Below, in pieces: positions 1 to 9,484 of a stretch of DNA of 64,000 bases; position 1 is the stretch's first letter; each line of letters begins with the position of its first letter. This DNA is from Lysobacter gummosus (GTDB lineage: Bacteria; Pseudomonadota; Gammaproteobacteria; Xanthomonadales; Xanthomonadaceae): NCBI RefSeq assembly GCF_001442805.1, contig NZ_CP011131.1, forward strand, positions 1,116,001-1,180,000, given 5' to 3'. Position numbers and translations under genes: made by a program. Under the pieces are notes generated by a model. It saw only the letters and a list, made by a program, of their open reading frames with translations, searched no databases and was not told the origin of the DNA.

Positions 1-408
1 GACCTGCGCATCCTGACCCCGGACGAACTCAAGCAATACGGCTTGGACGGCACCAACGCCGCCCAGGACGATCTGGACCGCATCCGCCTGACCCGCAAGT
101 GCGGCGAGGACTTCGTCCGCCGCCGCGACGCCTTCCGCCGCGCCTTCGACGCGCAATGCATGGCCACCGGCAAGAACTTCGAATCCATGCCTCAGTGCGC
201 CAACGCTCTGCAGGGACAGTTCGGTTTCCCGGACAAGGCCTGCCCGTCCGACAGCCCGGCCGATCTGTACGCGCGCGATCTGCCGGAGTTGTTCCCCACC
301 GAAGAAGCGCAGGCCGCGGACGCCGCGCAGGCCTCCAACGAGGCCTTGTCGAAGAGCGAATCCAAGCGCCTGGCGAAGAAGAAATCCGCGTCCGCGCCGG
401 GGGAATAA
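1..408 (+). CDS. C-terminal part of an unrecognised protein
   Basis: The window opens inside this gene. Frame 1 is open from base 1 to a TAA at 406-408, giving 135 visible residues and no start. The visible part is polar, with four spaced cysteines (in RKCGED, AQCMAT, PQCANA and KACPSD) and a charged alanine- and lysine-rich tail. The opening stretch (LRILTPDELKQYGLDG) faintly recalls the end of periplasmic ClpP-like proteins (COG3904), but I cannot confirm that. The cysteines would suit an exported protein with disulfides. Function is unassigned. Confidence 0.7.
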   Translation, partial: DLRILTPDELKQYGLDGTNAAQDDLDRIRLTRKCGEDFVRRRDAFRRAFDAQCMATGKNFESMPQCANALQGQFGFPDKACPSDSPADLYARDLPELFPTEEAQAADAAQASNEALSKSESKRLAKKKSASAPGE

Positions 409-579
409 TCGGCGCAAACCCGGCGAAAACGGCCCGTTCGCCGATCGCCCGACACGGCCGCGCCGCGGCCTTGAGTGCGCCGCGCACTTGCGATCGCCGT
501 CTCAGCACCGGAAAATCCCCGCCTGTATAGCCAGAGCGCCTGTGGGGCTCGAGCCAAAAGCCTCGCAGGAGTTTTACCG

Positions 580-2703
580 ATGTCCGCCTCTCCGCTCTCC
601 CGGCTGGCGCCGGCGCGTCTCGCGCTGGCCCTGTTGCCCTTGTGCCTGTTCTCCCTGGCCGCCCACGCCGACGACGCGGCCGACGCCGGCGCCCAGGTCC
701 ACGAACTCGACCAGATCCAGGTCCGCGGCGTCGCCGCTCCCAAGTTCGGCGCCCAGCGCAGTTCCAGCGCGACCAAGACCGACACCGCGCTGATCGAAGT
801 GCCGCAAGCCGTCACCGTGCTGCCGCGCGCGCTGATCGACGCGCAGGGCGGGCGTTCGCTCAACGAAATGCTGTCGCTGGTGCCCGGCGTGGGGCTCAAC
901 AACGGCGACGGCCAGCGCGATCAGGTCGCGATCCGCGGCTTCAGCGCGCTGGCCGACCAATACCTCGACGGCGTGCGCGACGACGCGATGTACTTCCGCG
1001 ATCTGGCCAACACCGAGCGCATCGAAGTGCTCAAGGGCACCGCGGCGATGTTGTTCGGCCGCGGTTCTTCCGGCGGCCTGGTCAATCGCGTCAGCAAGCA
1101 GCCGCTGGACACCGCGCAGGGCAAGCTGCGTCTGTATGCCGACAGCGAGGGCGGCCGTCGCGGCGAGTTCGACGTCACCGGCCCGCTCGGCATCGGCGCC
1201 GGCCGTCTGGTCGGCGCGGTCGAGGATTCGGACACTTTCCGCGACCAGGGCTTCATCGAGCGCTGGCTGATCGCGCCGTCGTATCGCTTCGAACTCGGCG
1301 GCGGCCAGTTGCTGCTGCAGGCCAGCGCGCAGCGCGACGAACGCGTTACCGACTTCGGCATTCCCAGCCTGTTCGGTCGCCCGGTGGACGTTCCGATCGA
1401 TACCTATTACGGCTCGGCCGATGCGCGCCACGACGACTACAGCCGCGCCCGCGTCAATATCTTCAACGCGAGCTACAGCAAGGCGCTGACGCCGCAGCTG
1501 GATCTGCGCGTGACCTTGCGCGGCACCGATTACACGCTCGACCGCCGCAACACCCTGATCACCGGCAATCCGTTCCTGCGCAACGGCCGCTGGATGTCGG
1601 CGCGACGCCATGCCGGCAATGCCCGCGACCAGCAGGCCTGGTTCGCGCAGACCGATCTGGTCTACGAAGGCGAGCGCCACCGTCTGCTGATCGGCAACGA
1701 GCTGAGCTACGAGCGCAAGGATCAGGCCAGTTACGGCGGCATCGCCACGCCGATCGATCTGCTCAACCCCGTGCTCGACCGTCCGACCTTCAATCCGCGC
1801 GCCGAAGCCGCCGCGCGCAGCCGCCTGCGCAACGCGGCCTTGTATGTGCAGGACCAGATCAGCTTGAACCCGCAGTGGAAGGCGGTGATCGGCGCGCGCT
1901 ACGACGACTATCGCCAGCAGACCCGCGACCGCGTCAACGCCGCCGCGCCCGCGCTGGACCGCACCGACCGCGAATGGAGCCCGCGCCTGGGCCTGATCTG
2001 GATGCCCACGCCGCAGCAGTCGCTGTACGCGAGTTGGGGCGAATCGTTCCAGCCCTCGGGCGAGAGCCTGCCGCTGAGCACGGTCAACGTCGATCTGAGC
2101 CCGGAAACCACCAGCAATCGCGAAGTCGGCTACAAGTTCGCGCGCGCCGACGGCTTGCTGAGTTTCGACGTGGCGGTGTTCGAGACCGAACGCGAACACA
2201 TCAAAACCACCGACCCGGTCGATCCGCGCAAGCAGATCGGCGTGGGCACGCAGCGCACGCGCGGCGCCGAAGTCGGGTTGTCGGCCTCGTTGCTGGATCA
2301 GCGCCTGGATCTGTACGCCGGTTACGCTTATCTGGACGGCGAGATCACAAAATCCAACAACACCGCCAGCGGCGTGTCGTTCCAGGGCCGCACCTCGCCG
2401 TTGACGCCGCGTCACAGCGCCTCGGTCTATGCCGAGTACGCCCTGGGCCGCGGTTTCAGCGTCGGCGCCCTGGCCCAGCACGTGGCCATGCAATACGCCG
2501 CGCCGACCAATCTCAGCGTGCTGCCGGCGTTCACCCGCTTCGATTTCAATCTGCGTTATCAGACCCCGTCGTGGGATTGGCGCCTGCGTCTGGAGAACGC
2601 GTTCGACAAGCGTTACTTCGCCTCCGCGCACGGTTCGGTCGATGGTTTCAACGCGCCGGGCGCGCCGCGCACGGTCAGCCTGACCATGGACTACCGCTTC
2701 TGA
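580..2703 (+). CDS. TonB-dependent catecholate-type siderophore receptor
   Basis: An outer-membrane ferric-siderophore receptor of 707 residues. The ATG at 580 follows an AGGAG and opens a signal peptide (hydrophobic core about 13-27, AHA|DD cleavage). A TonB-box-like LDQIQV lies near residue 44. The plug domain follows: IEVPQAVTVLP, the YLDGVRDD motif, TERIEVLKGTAAMLFGRG and the GGLVNRV motif. A 22-strand-type barrel ends in an aromatic residue (MDYRF). The plug motifs match the Fiu/BfrD-like group that takes up catecholate iron complexes. It needs TonB-ExbB-ExbD, which are not in the window. I see no convincing Fur box in the 170 bases upstream. Family is certain; substrate is inferred. Confidence 0.93.
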   Translation: MSASPLSRLAPARLALALLPLCLFSLAAHADDAADAGAQVHELDQIQVRGVAAPKFGAQRSSSATKTDTALIEVPQAVTVLPRALIDAQGGRSLNEMLSLVPGVGLNNGDGQRDQVAIRGFSALADQYLDGVRDDAMYFRDLANTERIEVLKGTAAMLFGRGSSGGLVNRVSKQPLDTAQGKLRLYADSEGGRRGEFDVTGPLGIGAGRLVGAVEDSDTFRDQGFIERWLIAPSYRFELGGGQLLLQASAQRDERVTDFGIPSLFGRPVDVPIDTYYGSADARHDDYSRARVNIFNASYSKALTPQLDLRVTLRGTDYTLDRRNTLITGNPFLRNGRWMSARRHAGNARDQQAWFAQTDLVYEGERHRLLIGNELSYERKDQASYGGIATPIDLLNPVLDRPTFNPRAEAAARSRLRNAALYVQDQISLNPQWKAVIGARYDDYRQQTRDRVNAAAPALDRTDREWSPRLGLIWMPTPQQSLYASWGESFQPSGESLPLSTVNVDLSPETTSNREVGYKFARADGLLSFDVAVFETEREHIKTTDPVDPRKQIGVGTQRTRGAEVGLSASLLDQRLDLYAGYAYLDGEITKSNNTASGVSFQGRTSPLTPRHSASVYAEYALGRGFSVGALAQHVAMQYAAPTNLSVLPAFTRFDFNLRYQTPSWDWRLRLENAFDKRYFASAHGSVDGFNAPGAPRTVSLTMDYRF

Positions 2704-2724
2704 TCGCGAGCGTGACGGAAGAAT

Positions 2725-2750
2725 GCGGGCGCGGTGTGGGCCGCGCCCGC
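2725..2750. terminator. Shared hairpin between convergent genes
   Basis: A perfect 10-bp stem (GCGGGCGCGG with CCGCGCCCGC, 6-nt loop) sits between the convergent receptor and aldo/keto reductase genes. There is no strong T tract on either side, so termination efficiency is uncertain. Confidence 0.45.
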
Positions 2751-2755
2751 GACGC

Positions 2756-3802
2756 TTACCAGCCGCGGCGGATCTGAGCGCCGCCGAACATCGCCTGCTG
2801 GATGCCGGGTAGCGCTAGGAAATCGTGCGGAAAGCCCAGCGCGATCGCGCTGGCTTCATCCAGGCGTTGCCGCTGCGCGTCGTCGAATTCGACCTCGAGC
2901 GCGCCGAGGTTTTCCTGCAACTGCGCCAGCGTGCGCGCGCCGATCACCGGCGCGATCTCGAACGGCTGCTGCAGCAACCACGCCAGGGCGATCTGCGAGG
3001 GCGGCCGTTCGAGTTCGGCCGCGACCGTCTTGACCGTATCGGCGATGACCAGCGCGCGCTCGGTCAACGCGCCGTTGCCGATCGCCACCGCGCGCCGGCC
3101 CTGCGCCGTGGCTGGGTCGAGATCGGCGCGCGAATACTTGCCGGTGAGCACGCCCGAGGCCAGCGGCGACCAGGCGCTGACGCCCATGCCGAGTTCGCGC
3201 GCCATCGGCAGCAATTCGCGCTCGCCTTCGCGCTGGGCCAGGCTGAATTCGATCTGCAGCGCCACCAGCGGCGACCAGCCGCGCACCTCGGCCAGCGTCT
3301 GCAAACGCGCGGCTTGCCACGCCGGCAGATCCGACACGCCGGCATACAACACTTTGCCGGCGCGGATCAGGTCGTCGAAACCGCGCATGACTTCATCGCC
3401 GGGCGTGGTGTCGTCCCAGGCATGCAGATAGAGCAGGTCGATGTAATCCGTGTCGAGGCGGCGCAGGCTCGCGTCCACCGACTGGCGCAGATTCTTGCGG
3501 TGATTGCCGCCGGCGTTGGGATCGCCTGGGTCGGTGCACAGCGAGTATTTGCTCGCGATCACCAATCGATCGCGGCGACCGCGCGCGAACTGGCCGAGCA
3601 AGGTTTCCGAACTGCCGCCGGTGTAGAAATTGGCCGTGTCCAGGTAATTGCCGCCGCGCTCGAGGTAGGCGTCGAACACTTGCCGGGCTTCGTCGGCATC
3701 GCTGCCCCAGCCCCAGTCCTTGCCGAAGGTCATCGTGCCCAGACACACCGGGCTGACGCGCAGGCCGGAGCGGCCGAGTGTGCGGTAGTGATCGAGTTGC
3801 AT
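2756..3802 (-). CDS. Aldo/keto reductase family oxidoreductase
   Basis: An NAD(P)H-dependent carbonyl reductase with a TIM-barrel fold, 348 residues. The conserved catalytic tetrad is visible: D55 and Y60 (in YLDTANFY), K85 (in IASKYS) and H127 (in LLYLHAWD). The N-terminal signature GRSGLRVSPVCLGTMTFG is typical of the YajO/Tas-like branch. The ATG at 3802 is chosen because homology begins at LGRSGLRVS; the open frame runs further upstream without family similarity. It stands alone and converges with the siderophore receptor. The physiological substrate cannot be read from the sequence. Confidence 0.92.
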   Translation of the reverse strand: MQLDHYRTLGRSGLRVSPVCLGTMTFGKDWGWGSDADEARQVFDAYLERGGNYLDTANFYTGGSSETLLGQFARGRRDRLVIASKYSLCTDPGDPNAGGNHRKNLRQSVDASLRRLDTDYIDLLYLHAWDDTTPGDEVMRGFDDLIRAGKVLYAGVSDLPAWQAARLQTLAEVRGWSPLVALQIEFSLAQREGERELLPMARELGMGVSAWSPLASGVLTGKYSRADLDPATAQGRRAVAIGNGALTERALVIADTVKTVAAELERPPSQIALAWLLQQPFEIAPVIGARTLAQLQENLGALEVEFDDAQRQRLDEASAIALGFPHDFLALPGIQQAMFGGAQIRRGW

Positions 3803-3924
3803 GATGTGCGTCCTGGGTGAAGTTGCCGCGAGTCTAGGCAGCGCGTTCACCTGGAAATATCCGTAGCTTGCGCTTGCGCGCGCGGGGGCTAAGATCGCCG
3901 TGCAACCATTCACGGAGCCCGTGC

Positions 3925-4551
3925 ATGTCCGGCGACGCGCCCAAGAGCTACAGCATCGATCTGTCGAAGCCCGCGGTGTGGAAGCTGATCGCGGTGATCC
4001 TGACGGCGACGGCCGCGGTGGTCGCGGTGGCGTTGTGGCTGCCCTCGATCGCCGGCCCGCAGGCGGCGATACCGCAGCCGAGCGTGGCGTGGCGGGCGTG
4101 CAGTTTCGGCGTGGTGGTCGTGTTGGCGGCGATCGGTTACGGCGCGACCTCGGGACCGCGACTGCGCGCATGGCGCATTCCGGCGGCGGTGTTGGCGGTG
4201 GCGTTGCTGCTGGTGACCTGGCGTACGTTGGGCTTGAGCGTGACGCGGTACAACGCGCATTGGGGGCAGGCCTCGAGCGTGGTCGGCGTGGCGAGCGATT
4301 TGCAGCAGCGTCAGCGGCGGGGGCGTGGCGGAGTTGTGACGATTACTTTGCGGTTTACCGTGATGCCTGAGAACGGTCGCGAAACCGCGCCGTTGCGGGT
4401 CGAAACCCGTCAGCCGCTGGCCTCGGTGTTGGCCGATCGGCCGCGTGTGCGGATCGATCTGCGCCGCAGTTGGGCCGGTGTTTCCTTCGATGTGCTGCGG
4501 CCTTGCGTGCAGGCGGGCAGCGATTGCGATGCGATGGCTGCGGGGCGCTGA
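3925..4551 (+). CDS. Small membrane protein of unknown function
   Basis: A 208-residue protein beginning at ATG 3925. Three hydrophobic segments are predicted at about residues 19-42, 55-73 and 83-101. A polar C-terminal half of about 105 residues follows, with a basic QQRQRRGRGG turn and a beta-rich stretch. I recognise no domain. The layout resembles DUF3592-like membrane proteins, which have a soluble beta domain next to helices, but the match is weak. It is monocistronic and followed by a repeat pair. Confidence 0.75.
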   Translation: MSGDAPKSYSIDLSKPAVWKLIAVILTATAAVVAVALWLPSIAGPQAAIPQPSVAWRACSFGVVVVLAAIGYGATSGPRLRAWRIPAAVLAVALLLVTWRTLGLSVTRYNAHWGQASSVVGVASDLQQRQRRGRGGVVTITLRFTVMPENGRETAPLRVETRQPLASVLADRPRVRIDLRRSWAGVSFDVLRPCVQAGSDCDAMAAGR

Positions 4552-4570
4552 TGCTCGCTATCTGAGCGGA

Positions 4571-4711
4571 AAGCATCGGGGCTGAAGCCCCTCCCACAAA
4601 AGACTTCGGCGCATTCGCAAGCAACGTTCACGCGAAGCAGCGAGTGCACCGCGCTGTCATGGAAACAGCGAAGGCCGGAAGTCTTTTGTGGGAGGGGCTT
4701 CAGCCCCGACA
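4571..4711. repeat. Inverted pair of the GGGGCTGAAGCCCC repeat family
   Basis: Two copies of a roughly 32-base unit in opposite orientation, at 4571-4604 and 4681-4711. Each contains GGGGCTGAAGCCCCTCCCAC and ends with CAAAAGAC. Each unit carries its own small palindrome (GGGGCTgaAGCCCC), and the pair can form a long cruciform. Related copies occur at several other intergenic sites in the window. Confidence 0.9.
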
Positions 4712-4768
4712 CGCAGTTTCGGACTTACAGCGCAAGCTGAAAGTCGAATCGAAACCCACCGGCCCTCA

Positions 4769-5140
4769 TCAACGCGACAGCGGCGGCACCGGCGTCGGCT
4801 TGCCGTCGGCGCCAAGCGCGATCATGGTGAACCGCCCACGCGTTGCGAGCTGCGATTGACCGGTAAGCAAGTCTTCCTTGAGCATATCGACCTCAACCTG
4901 CATCGAGGTGCGGCCGGTTTCGACCACGCGCGCGATCAGCTCCACCAGCGCGCCCTTGGGCACCGCGGTATGGAAATCGATCTGCTCCGAACGCGCGGTG
5001 ACCACGACGGTGCGGGCATAGCGCGAGGCGGCGATGAACGCGGCCTTGTCCATCCACGCCAGCGCCTGGCCGCCGAACAGCGTCCCCAGGTGATTGGTGT
5101 GGTCGGGAAAGACGATTTCGGTCATGCGGGCTTCGGTCAT
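4769..5140 (-). CDS. Hotdog-fold acyl-CoA thioesterase (YciA/BFIT type)
   Basis: A 123-residue single-hotdog protein that should hydrolyse acyl-CoA thioesters. The family's central region is clear: NHLGTLFGGQALAWMDKAA, where a conserved Asn/Asp and the long helix form the active site. The strand block RSEQIDFHTAVPKGALVEL follows. Length matches the compact acyl-CoA hydrolase family. It lies about 100 bases downstream of nrdB on the same strand and could be co-transcribed. Substrate chain length cannot be told. Confidence 0.88.
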   Translation of the reverse strand: MTEARMTEIVFPDHTNHLGTLFGGQALAWMDKAAFIAASRYARTVVVTARSEQIDFHTAVPKGALVELIARVVETGRTSMQVEVDMLKEDLLTGQSQLATRGRFTMIALGADGKPTPVPPLSR

Positions 5141-5243
5141 TGGGGCAGGAATGAGTGGAGAGGAGTGAGAAACGAGTGGGCGAGTGCAAAGTGAGCGAGG
5201 GAGGCTTTTACTGACTCCTCACTCCTGTGCACTCGTTCCTGCC

Positions 5244-6263
5244 TCAAAAGGCTTCGTCGAACGCCACTTCGCCCTGCACGCCGACCTGATACGCCGAGAC
5301 TCGGCGCTCGAAGAAGTTGGTCACTTCCTGCACGTCCTGCAGGTCCATGAACGCGAACGGGTTGGTCGAGCCGAAATGCTTCGGCATGCCGAGCTGGGCC
5401 ATGCGCTGGTCGGCGCAGTATTCCAGGTACTGGCGCATGTCCTTGAGCGACAGGCCGACCACGCCGCCGGACAGCACGTCCTGGGCGAACTGGAATTCGC
5501 ATTCCACCGCGTCCTCGAACATCTTCACCACCTGCGCGCGCAGGTCGGCGTCGAACAGGTCGGGCTCTTCCTCGCGCGCGGTGCGGATGACTTCGAACGC
5601 GAACGCCATGTGGCAGCTCTCGTCGCGGAACACCCAGTTGGTGCCCGAGGCCAGACCGTTGAGCAGGCCGCGCGAACGCAGGTAGTACACGTAGGCGAAG
5701 GCGGCGAAGAAGAACAGGCCTTCGATGCAGCCGGCGAAGCAGATCAGGTTGAGCAGGAACTGGCGGCGCTGCTCGCGCGTCTCGATGCGGTGCAGGCCCT
5801 GGATCGAATCGATCCAGCGGAAACAGAACTCGGCCTTGGCCCGGATCGAGGGAATCTTCTCGACCGCGTCGAAGGCCTTGGCGCGCTCGTTCGGATCGGG
5901 CAGGTAGGTGTCGAGCAGGGTCAGGTAGAACTGTACGTGCAGCGCTTCCTCGTACAGCTGCCGCGACAGGTACATGCGCGCTTCGGGCGCGTTGATGTGC
6001 TGATACAGGTTCAGCACCAGATTGTTCGACACGATGCTGTCGCCGGTGGCGAAGAACGCGACCAGCCGCTCGACCAGATGCCGTTCGGCCGGGCCGAACT
6101 TGTGCTTGAGATCGTTCACGTCCTGCGAGAAATCCACTTCCTCGACGGTCCAGGTGTTGCGGATCGCGTCGCGGTACATCTCGTAGAAATGCGGGTAGCG
6201 CATCGGCCGCAGGGTGAGGTCGAAACCGGGATCGAGGAGGAGGCGGGTTGAATCGGTGGACAT
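5244..6263 (-). CDS. nrdB: Class Ia ribonucleotide reductase, beta subunit
   Basis: A 339-residue R2 subunit. It assembles the di-iron/tyrosyl-radical cofactor that starts reduction of ribonucleoside diphosphates by NrdA. E106 and H109 in YEEALHVQFY correspond to iron ligands, and Y113 sits where the radical tyrosine lies in E. coli R2 (E-x2-H-x3-Y). A second ligand block, RDESCHMAF, lies later in the chain. The start at 6263 is set by AAGGA at suitable distance and by the family N-terminus; the open frame continues upstream through repeat DNA. It follows nrdA with 158 bases between, filled by a dyad repeat, and is probably transcribed from the riboswitch-controlled nrdA promoter. Confidence 0.95.
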   Translation of the reverse strand: MSTDSTRLLLDPGFDLTLRPMRYPHFYEMYRDAIRNTWTVEEVDFSQDVNDLKHKFGPAERHLVERLVAFFATGDSIVSNNLVLNLYQHINAPEARMYLSRQLYEEALHVQFYLTLLDTYLPDPNERAKAFDAVEKIPSIRAKAEFCFRWIDSIQGLHRIETREQRRQFLLNLICFAGCIEGLFFFAAFAYVYYLRSRGLLNGLASGTNWVFRDESCHMAFAFEVIRTAREEEPDLFDADLRAQVVKMFEDAVECEFQFAQDVLSGGVVGLSLKDMRQYLEYCADQRMAQLGMPKHFGSTNPFAFMDLQDVQEVTNFFERRVSAYQVGVQGEVAFDEAF

Positions 6264-6284
6264 GGCAATTCCTTGGATGTTGCT

Positions 6285-6411
6285 TCCCTTCTCCCGCTGG
6301 CGGGAGAAGGTGCCCGGAGGGCGGATGAGGGCGCGCGAGGGTCGGCGACGACGCGAGCTAGATGGTGCGTTTGCCCTCACCCCGGCCCTCTCCCGCGCAG
6401 CGGGAGAGGGA
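6285..6411. repeat. CCTCTCCCGC dyad repeat between nrdA and nrdB
   Basis: Two short palindromes, CTTCTCCCGCTGGCGGGAGAAG near 6288-6309 and CCTCTCCCGCGCAGCGGGAGAGG near 6388-6410, flank a GC-rich spacer with GGCGGATGAGGGCGCG and CCCTCACCCC arms. This is a second intergenic repeat family, found here once. It could attenuate or stabilise the nrdAB transcript. Confidence 0.8.
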
Positions 6412-6421
6412 GCAGAGCGTG

Positions 6422-8929
6422 TTACTGGCAGGCTTCGCAGGACTCGGGATTTTCCAGCGAGCACGCGATCGCCTCGCTGGCGGTGAACTCCACCGGCACC
6501 AACTCAGGCTTCGGCGCGCTGGTCGCCGGCGCGCTCACCGTGGTCTTGGCGATCTTGGTGGCCGGACGCGAGCGCAGGTAATACGTCGTCTTCAAGCCCT
6601 TCTTCCACGCGTACATGTACATCGAGCTGAGCTGGCCGATGTTCGGGCTTTCGATGAACAGGTTCAGCGACTGGCTCTGGTCGATGTACGCGCCGCGCTC
6701 GGCGGCCATGTCGATCAGCGAACGCATCGGCAGTTCCCACGCGGTGCGGTAGACCTGGCGCAGCGTCTCGGGCACTTCGGTCACCGACTGGATCGAACCT
6801 TCGGCCATCTTGATGCGGTCGCGCATCTCGGCGGTCCACATGCCGAGCTTCTTGAGTTCTTCCACGAGGTACTTGTTGACTACCAGGAAGTCGCCCGACA
6901 GCGTCTCGCGCTTGAACAGGTTCGACACCTGCGGCTCGATGCACTCGTAGCAGCCGGCGATGGAGGCGATGGTCGCGGTCGGCGCGATCGCGATCAGCAG
7001 CGAGTTGCGCAGGCCGTGCTCGGCGATGCGCTTGCGCAGCGCGTCCCAGCGCTCGGGCTGCGACGGGGTCACGCCCCAGGCTTCGAACTGCAGCTCGCCG
7101 ACCGAAGCGCGGGTGTCGTCGAAGGACGGGTGCTTGCCGTGTTCCATCGCCAGCTCGTTCGACGCCGACAGCGCGTGGAAATAGATGGCCTCGGCGATTT
7201 CCTGCGCGAGCTTGCGCGCCGGCTCGGAGTCGAACGGCATGCGCAGCTTGAAGAACACATCCTGCAGGCCCATTGAGCCCAGGCCGACCGGACGCCACTT
7301 CAGATTGGCGCGGCGGGCGGTTTCGATCGGATAGAAGTTCAGATCGATCACGCGGTCGAGCTGGCGCACGGCCAGGCGCACGGTCTCGGCGAGCTTGTCG
7401 AAATCGAACGCGCCCTTGCCGTCCTCAAACAGCTCCACGTGATGGGAGAGATTGATCGAGCCCAGGTTGCACACCGCGGTCTCGTCCTGCGAGGTGACTT
7501 CCAGGATCTCGGTGCACAGGTTCGACAGATGGATGACGTTGCCGTCGCGCAGGGTCTGGTTGGACGCACGGTTGGACTTGTCCTTGAAGTTCATCCAGCC
7601 GTTGCCGGTCTGCGCCAGGGTGCGCATCATCCGGCCGTAGATGTCGCGCGCCTTGACCTTTTTCGCGGCCAGGCCGGCGGCTTCGGCGGCGTGGTAGGCG
7701 CGGTCGAAGGCTTCGCCCCACAGGTCGGTCAGCTGCGGCACCTTGGACGGATCGAACAGCGACCAGTCGGCGTCGGCCTCGACACGGCGCATGAATTCGT
7801 CCGGAATCCAGTTGGCCAGATTGAGGTTGTGCGTGCGGCGCGCTTCGTCGCCGGTGTTGTCGCGCAGTTCCAGGAACTCTTCCACGTCGGCGTGCCACGG
7901 CTCCAGGTACACGCAGGCCGCGCCCTTGCGCTTGCCGCCCTGGTTGACCGCCGCGACCGACGCGTCGAGCGTCTTCAGCCACGGCACGATGCCGTTGCTC
8001 AGGCCGTTGGTGGAACGGATCAGCGAGCCGCGCGAACGGATGCGTGTGTAGCTCAGGCCGATGCCGCCGCTGAACTTGCTGAGCTTGGCCACGTCCATGT
8101 AGCGCTTGTAGATCGCTTCCAGCGAGTCGTCGGGCGAATCGAGCAGGAAGCAGCTCGACAGCTGCTCGTGCGTGGTGCCGGCGTTGAACAGGGTCGGCGA
8201 GGACGGGATGTAGTCCAGCTGCGCCATGCGGCGGTACAGCGCCAGCGCGTCGCTGACGTCTTCGCTGAGCGCGCAGGCGATGCGCAGGAAGAATTGCTGC
8301 GGGGTCTCGATGACGGTGCGCGCGGTCGGGTGGCGCAGCAGGTAGCGGTCGTACAAGGTGCGCAGGCCGAAGTAATCGAACTTGGCGTCGAGGCTGCGGT
8401 CGATCGCGTCGTTGAGCTTGCGCGCGTTGGCCTGGACGAAGGTCACCAGGCGCTCGTTGATCAGGCCCAGCTCATGGCCGCGCTGGATCGACTGCGAGAA
8501 CGCATGGATTTCGATGCCGGCGACTTCTTTCTCGATCACGCCGGCGAGCAGGCGCGCGGCGAGGCGGCCGTATTCGGGTTCTTCCGCGGTCAGCAGGGCG
8601 GCGGTGCGGATCGACAGTTCGTCGAGTTCCTGCGTGGTCGCGCCGTCGTACAGGCCGGAGATGGTGCGGGTGGCCACGCGCATCGGATCGATCGCGTAGA
8701 GGTTCTCGCCGCTGCGGGTCACCGCGCGCACGATCTTGTTCAGATCGACCGGTTCGCGGCGACCGTTGCGCTTGGTCACGCTCATGGTCAGGTTGGCCGC
8801 GGGCGGGGTCAGGGCGAAGCCGGGCGCGTCTTGCGCGGTACGGGCTGCGGCCGGCTTGGCGGCGGCGTTGGAAGTGGCGGCGGCGTCCGTGGCGGGGGCG
8901 AGGGACGGATCGGATGCGAGTGTGGTCAT
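6422..8929 (-). CDS. nrdA: Class Ia ribonucleotide reductase, alpha subunit
   Basis: An 835-residue R1 subunit that reduces ribonucleoside diphosphates to deoxyribonucleotides. An Ala-rich tail of about 48 residues comes first. An ATP-cone follows at about 50-140 (TKRNGRREPVDLNKIVRAV), implying allosteric control by ATP/dATP. Then comes the barrel with the active-site blocks NLCTEI and VCNLGSINL. The C-terminus ends ESCEACQ, the C831-x2-C834 pair that shuttles reducing power. The ATG at 8929 follows GGAGTAATGCC. The leader is about 550 bases long and carries a cobalamin riboswitch. nrdB lies downstream. Confidence 0.96.
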   Translation of the reverse strand: MTTLASDPSLAPATDAAATSNAAAKPAAARTAQDAPGFALTPPAANLTMSVTKRNGRREPVDLNKIVRAVTRSGENLYAIDPMRVATRTISGLYDGATTQELDELSIRTAALLTAEEPEYGRLAARLLAGVIEKEVAGIEIHAFSQSIQRGHELGLINERLVTFVQANARKLNDAIDRSLDAKFDYFGLRTLYDRYLLRHPTARTVIETPQQFFLRIACALSEDVSDALALYRRMAQLDYIPSSPTLFNAGTTHEQLSSCFLLDSPDDSLEAIYKRYMDVAKLSKFSGGIGLSYTRIRSRGSLIRSTNGLSNGIVPWLKTLDASVAAVNQGGKRKGAACVYLEPWHADVEEFLELRDNTGDEARRTHNLNLANWIPDEFMRRVEADADWSLFDPSKVPQLTDLWGEAFDRAYHAAEAAGLAAKKVKARDIYGRMMRTLAQTGNGWMNFKDKSNRASNQTLRDGNVIHLSNLCTEILEVTSQDETAVCNLGSINLSHHVELFEDGKGAFDFDKLAETVRLAVRQLDRVIDLNFYPIETARRANLKWRPVGLGSMGLQDVFFKLRMPFDSEPARKLAQEIAEAIYFHALSASNELAMEHGKHPSFDDTRASVGELQFEAWGVTPSQPERWDALRKRIAEHGLRNSLLIAIAPTATIASIAGCYECIEPQVSNLFKRETLSGDFLVVNKYLVEELKKLGMWTAEMRDRIKMAEGSIQSVTEVPETLRQVYRTAWELPMRSLIDMAAERGAYIDQSQSLNLFIESPNIGQLSSMYMYAWKKGLKTTYYLRSRPATKIAKTTVSAPATSAPKPELVPVEFTASEAIACSLENPESCEACQ

Positions 8930-9217
8930 GGCATTACTCCGGGGCGTGGGTGCACGGTGCGGAGAACGCGGACGCGCCGGCGACGACGGACCGCGCGCGC
9001 GGTGTCATCGGTGGCGCGGCCGTGCCCCCGCGGGCGCAGAGCTTGGGAGTGTGTCGGCTGGGTGTCGCGCGGCCCGAGACGCGAGGTCCGGGACGGTCCG
9101 CTCGGCGCTGCGCGCCGGAACGGACGGGCGCGACGGAGGTCCGTCGTGCCGCGACACCGGCCGTCTTCCCCCGAAGACTCCTGTGGGCCGGTACCGCGCG
9201 GTTGTGCGACGCGCGGC

Positions 9218-9482
9218 TGTCGGCAGGTCTTCGGGCTCGGGACTCGGAGCGAGAAACGGGCAAAGAGAAGTGAGCGCTACGGGGTGACCCGGTTCTCACT
9301 TTTCTTCGCCCGCTTCTCGTTCCTCCTACCGGGGTCGCTTCCCAGGCATACCGCCCAGTGCCATGACCCGTTCGTTTCCCATACCGCTGCGGGGCAGCGC
9401 CGGCTTCGGACCCCGCCGCGAGTGCTCGCGGTCGCGTCCCTACCGACTTCCCTTTTCAGCCGATCGCAAGATCGGCACCGAC
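9218..9482 (-). promoter_or_regulatory. Cobalamin (B12) riboswitch in the nrdA leader
   Basis: Read on the minus strand, the conserved blocks occur in the right order: GCTGAAAAGGGAAGTCGGT; then TCCGAAGCCGGCGCTGCCCC followed by GCAGCGGTATGGGAAACGAA; the B12 box TGGCACTGGG at 9354-9363; GCCTGGGAAGCG; and finally GAGCCCGAAGACCTGCCGAC. The outer P1 helix can form from GTCGG near 9478-9482 and CCGAC near 9219-9223. A long hairpin of about 30 pairs with mismatches (CGAGAA...CGGGC...AAGTGAG with its complement, about 9249-9322) is inserted before the last block and makes the element longer than usual. It would turn nrdAB down when adenosylcobalamin is present. About 288 bases separate it from the nrdA ATG, room for an expression platform that I could not define. 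Confidence 0.93.
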
Positions 9483-9484
9483 GG

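Noticed and set aside
409..579. Fur box upstream of the siderophore receptor
   Set aside because: The 170-base gap is GC-rich and no 19-base AT-rich palindrome could be found.
574..2631. Long antisense ORF opposite the siderophore receptor (and similar ones opposite nrdA, the efflux pump, the DUF2339 gene and the SLC13 gene)
   Set aside because: High-GC genes leave the opposite frames open. These readings are low-complexity Arg/Ala/Gly-rich and have no family motifs, while the other strand encodes a clear protein.
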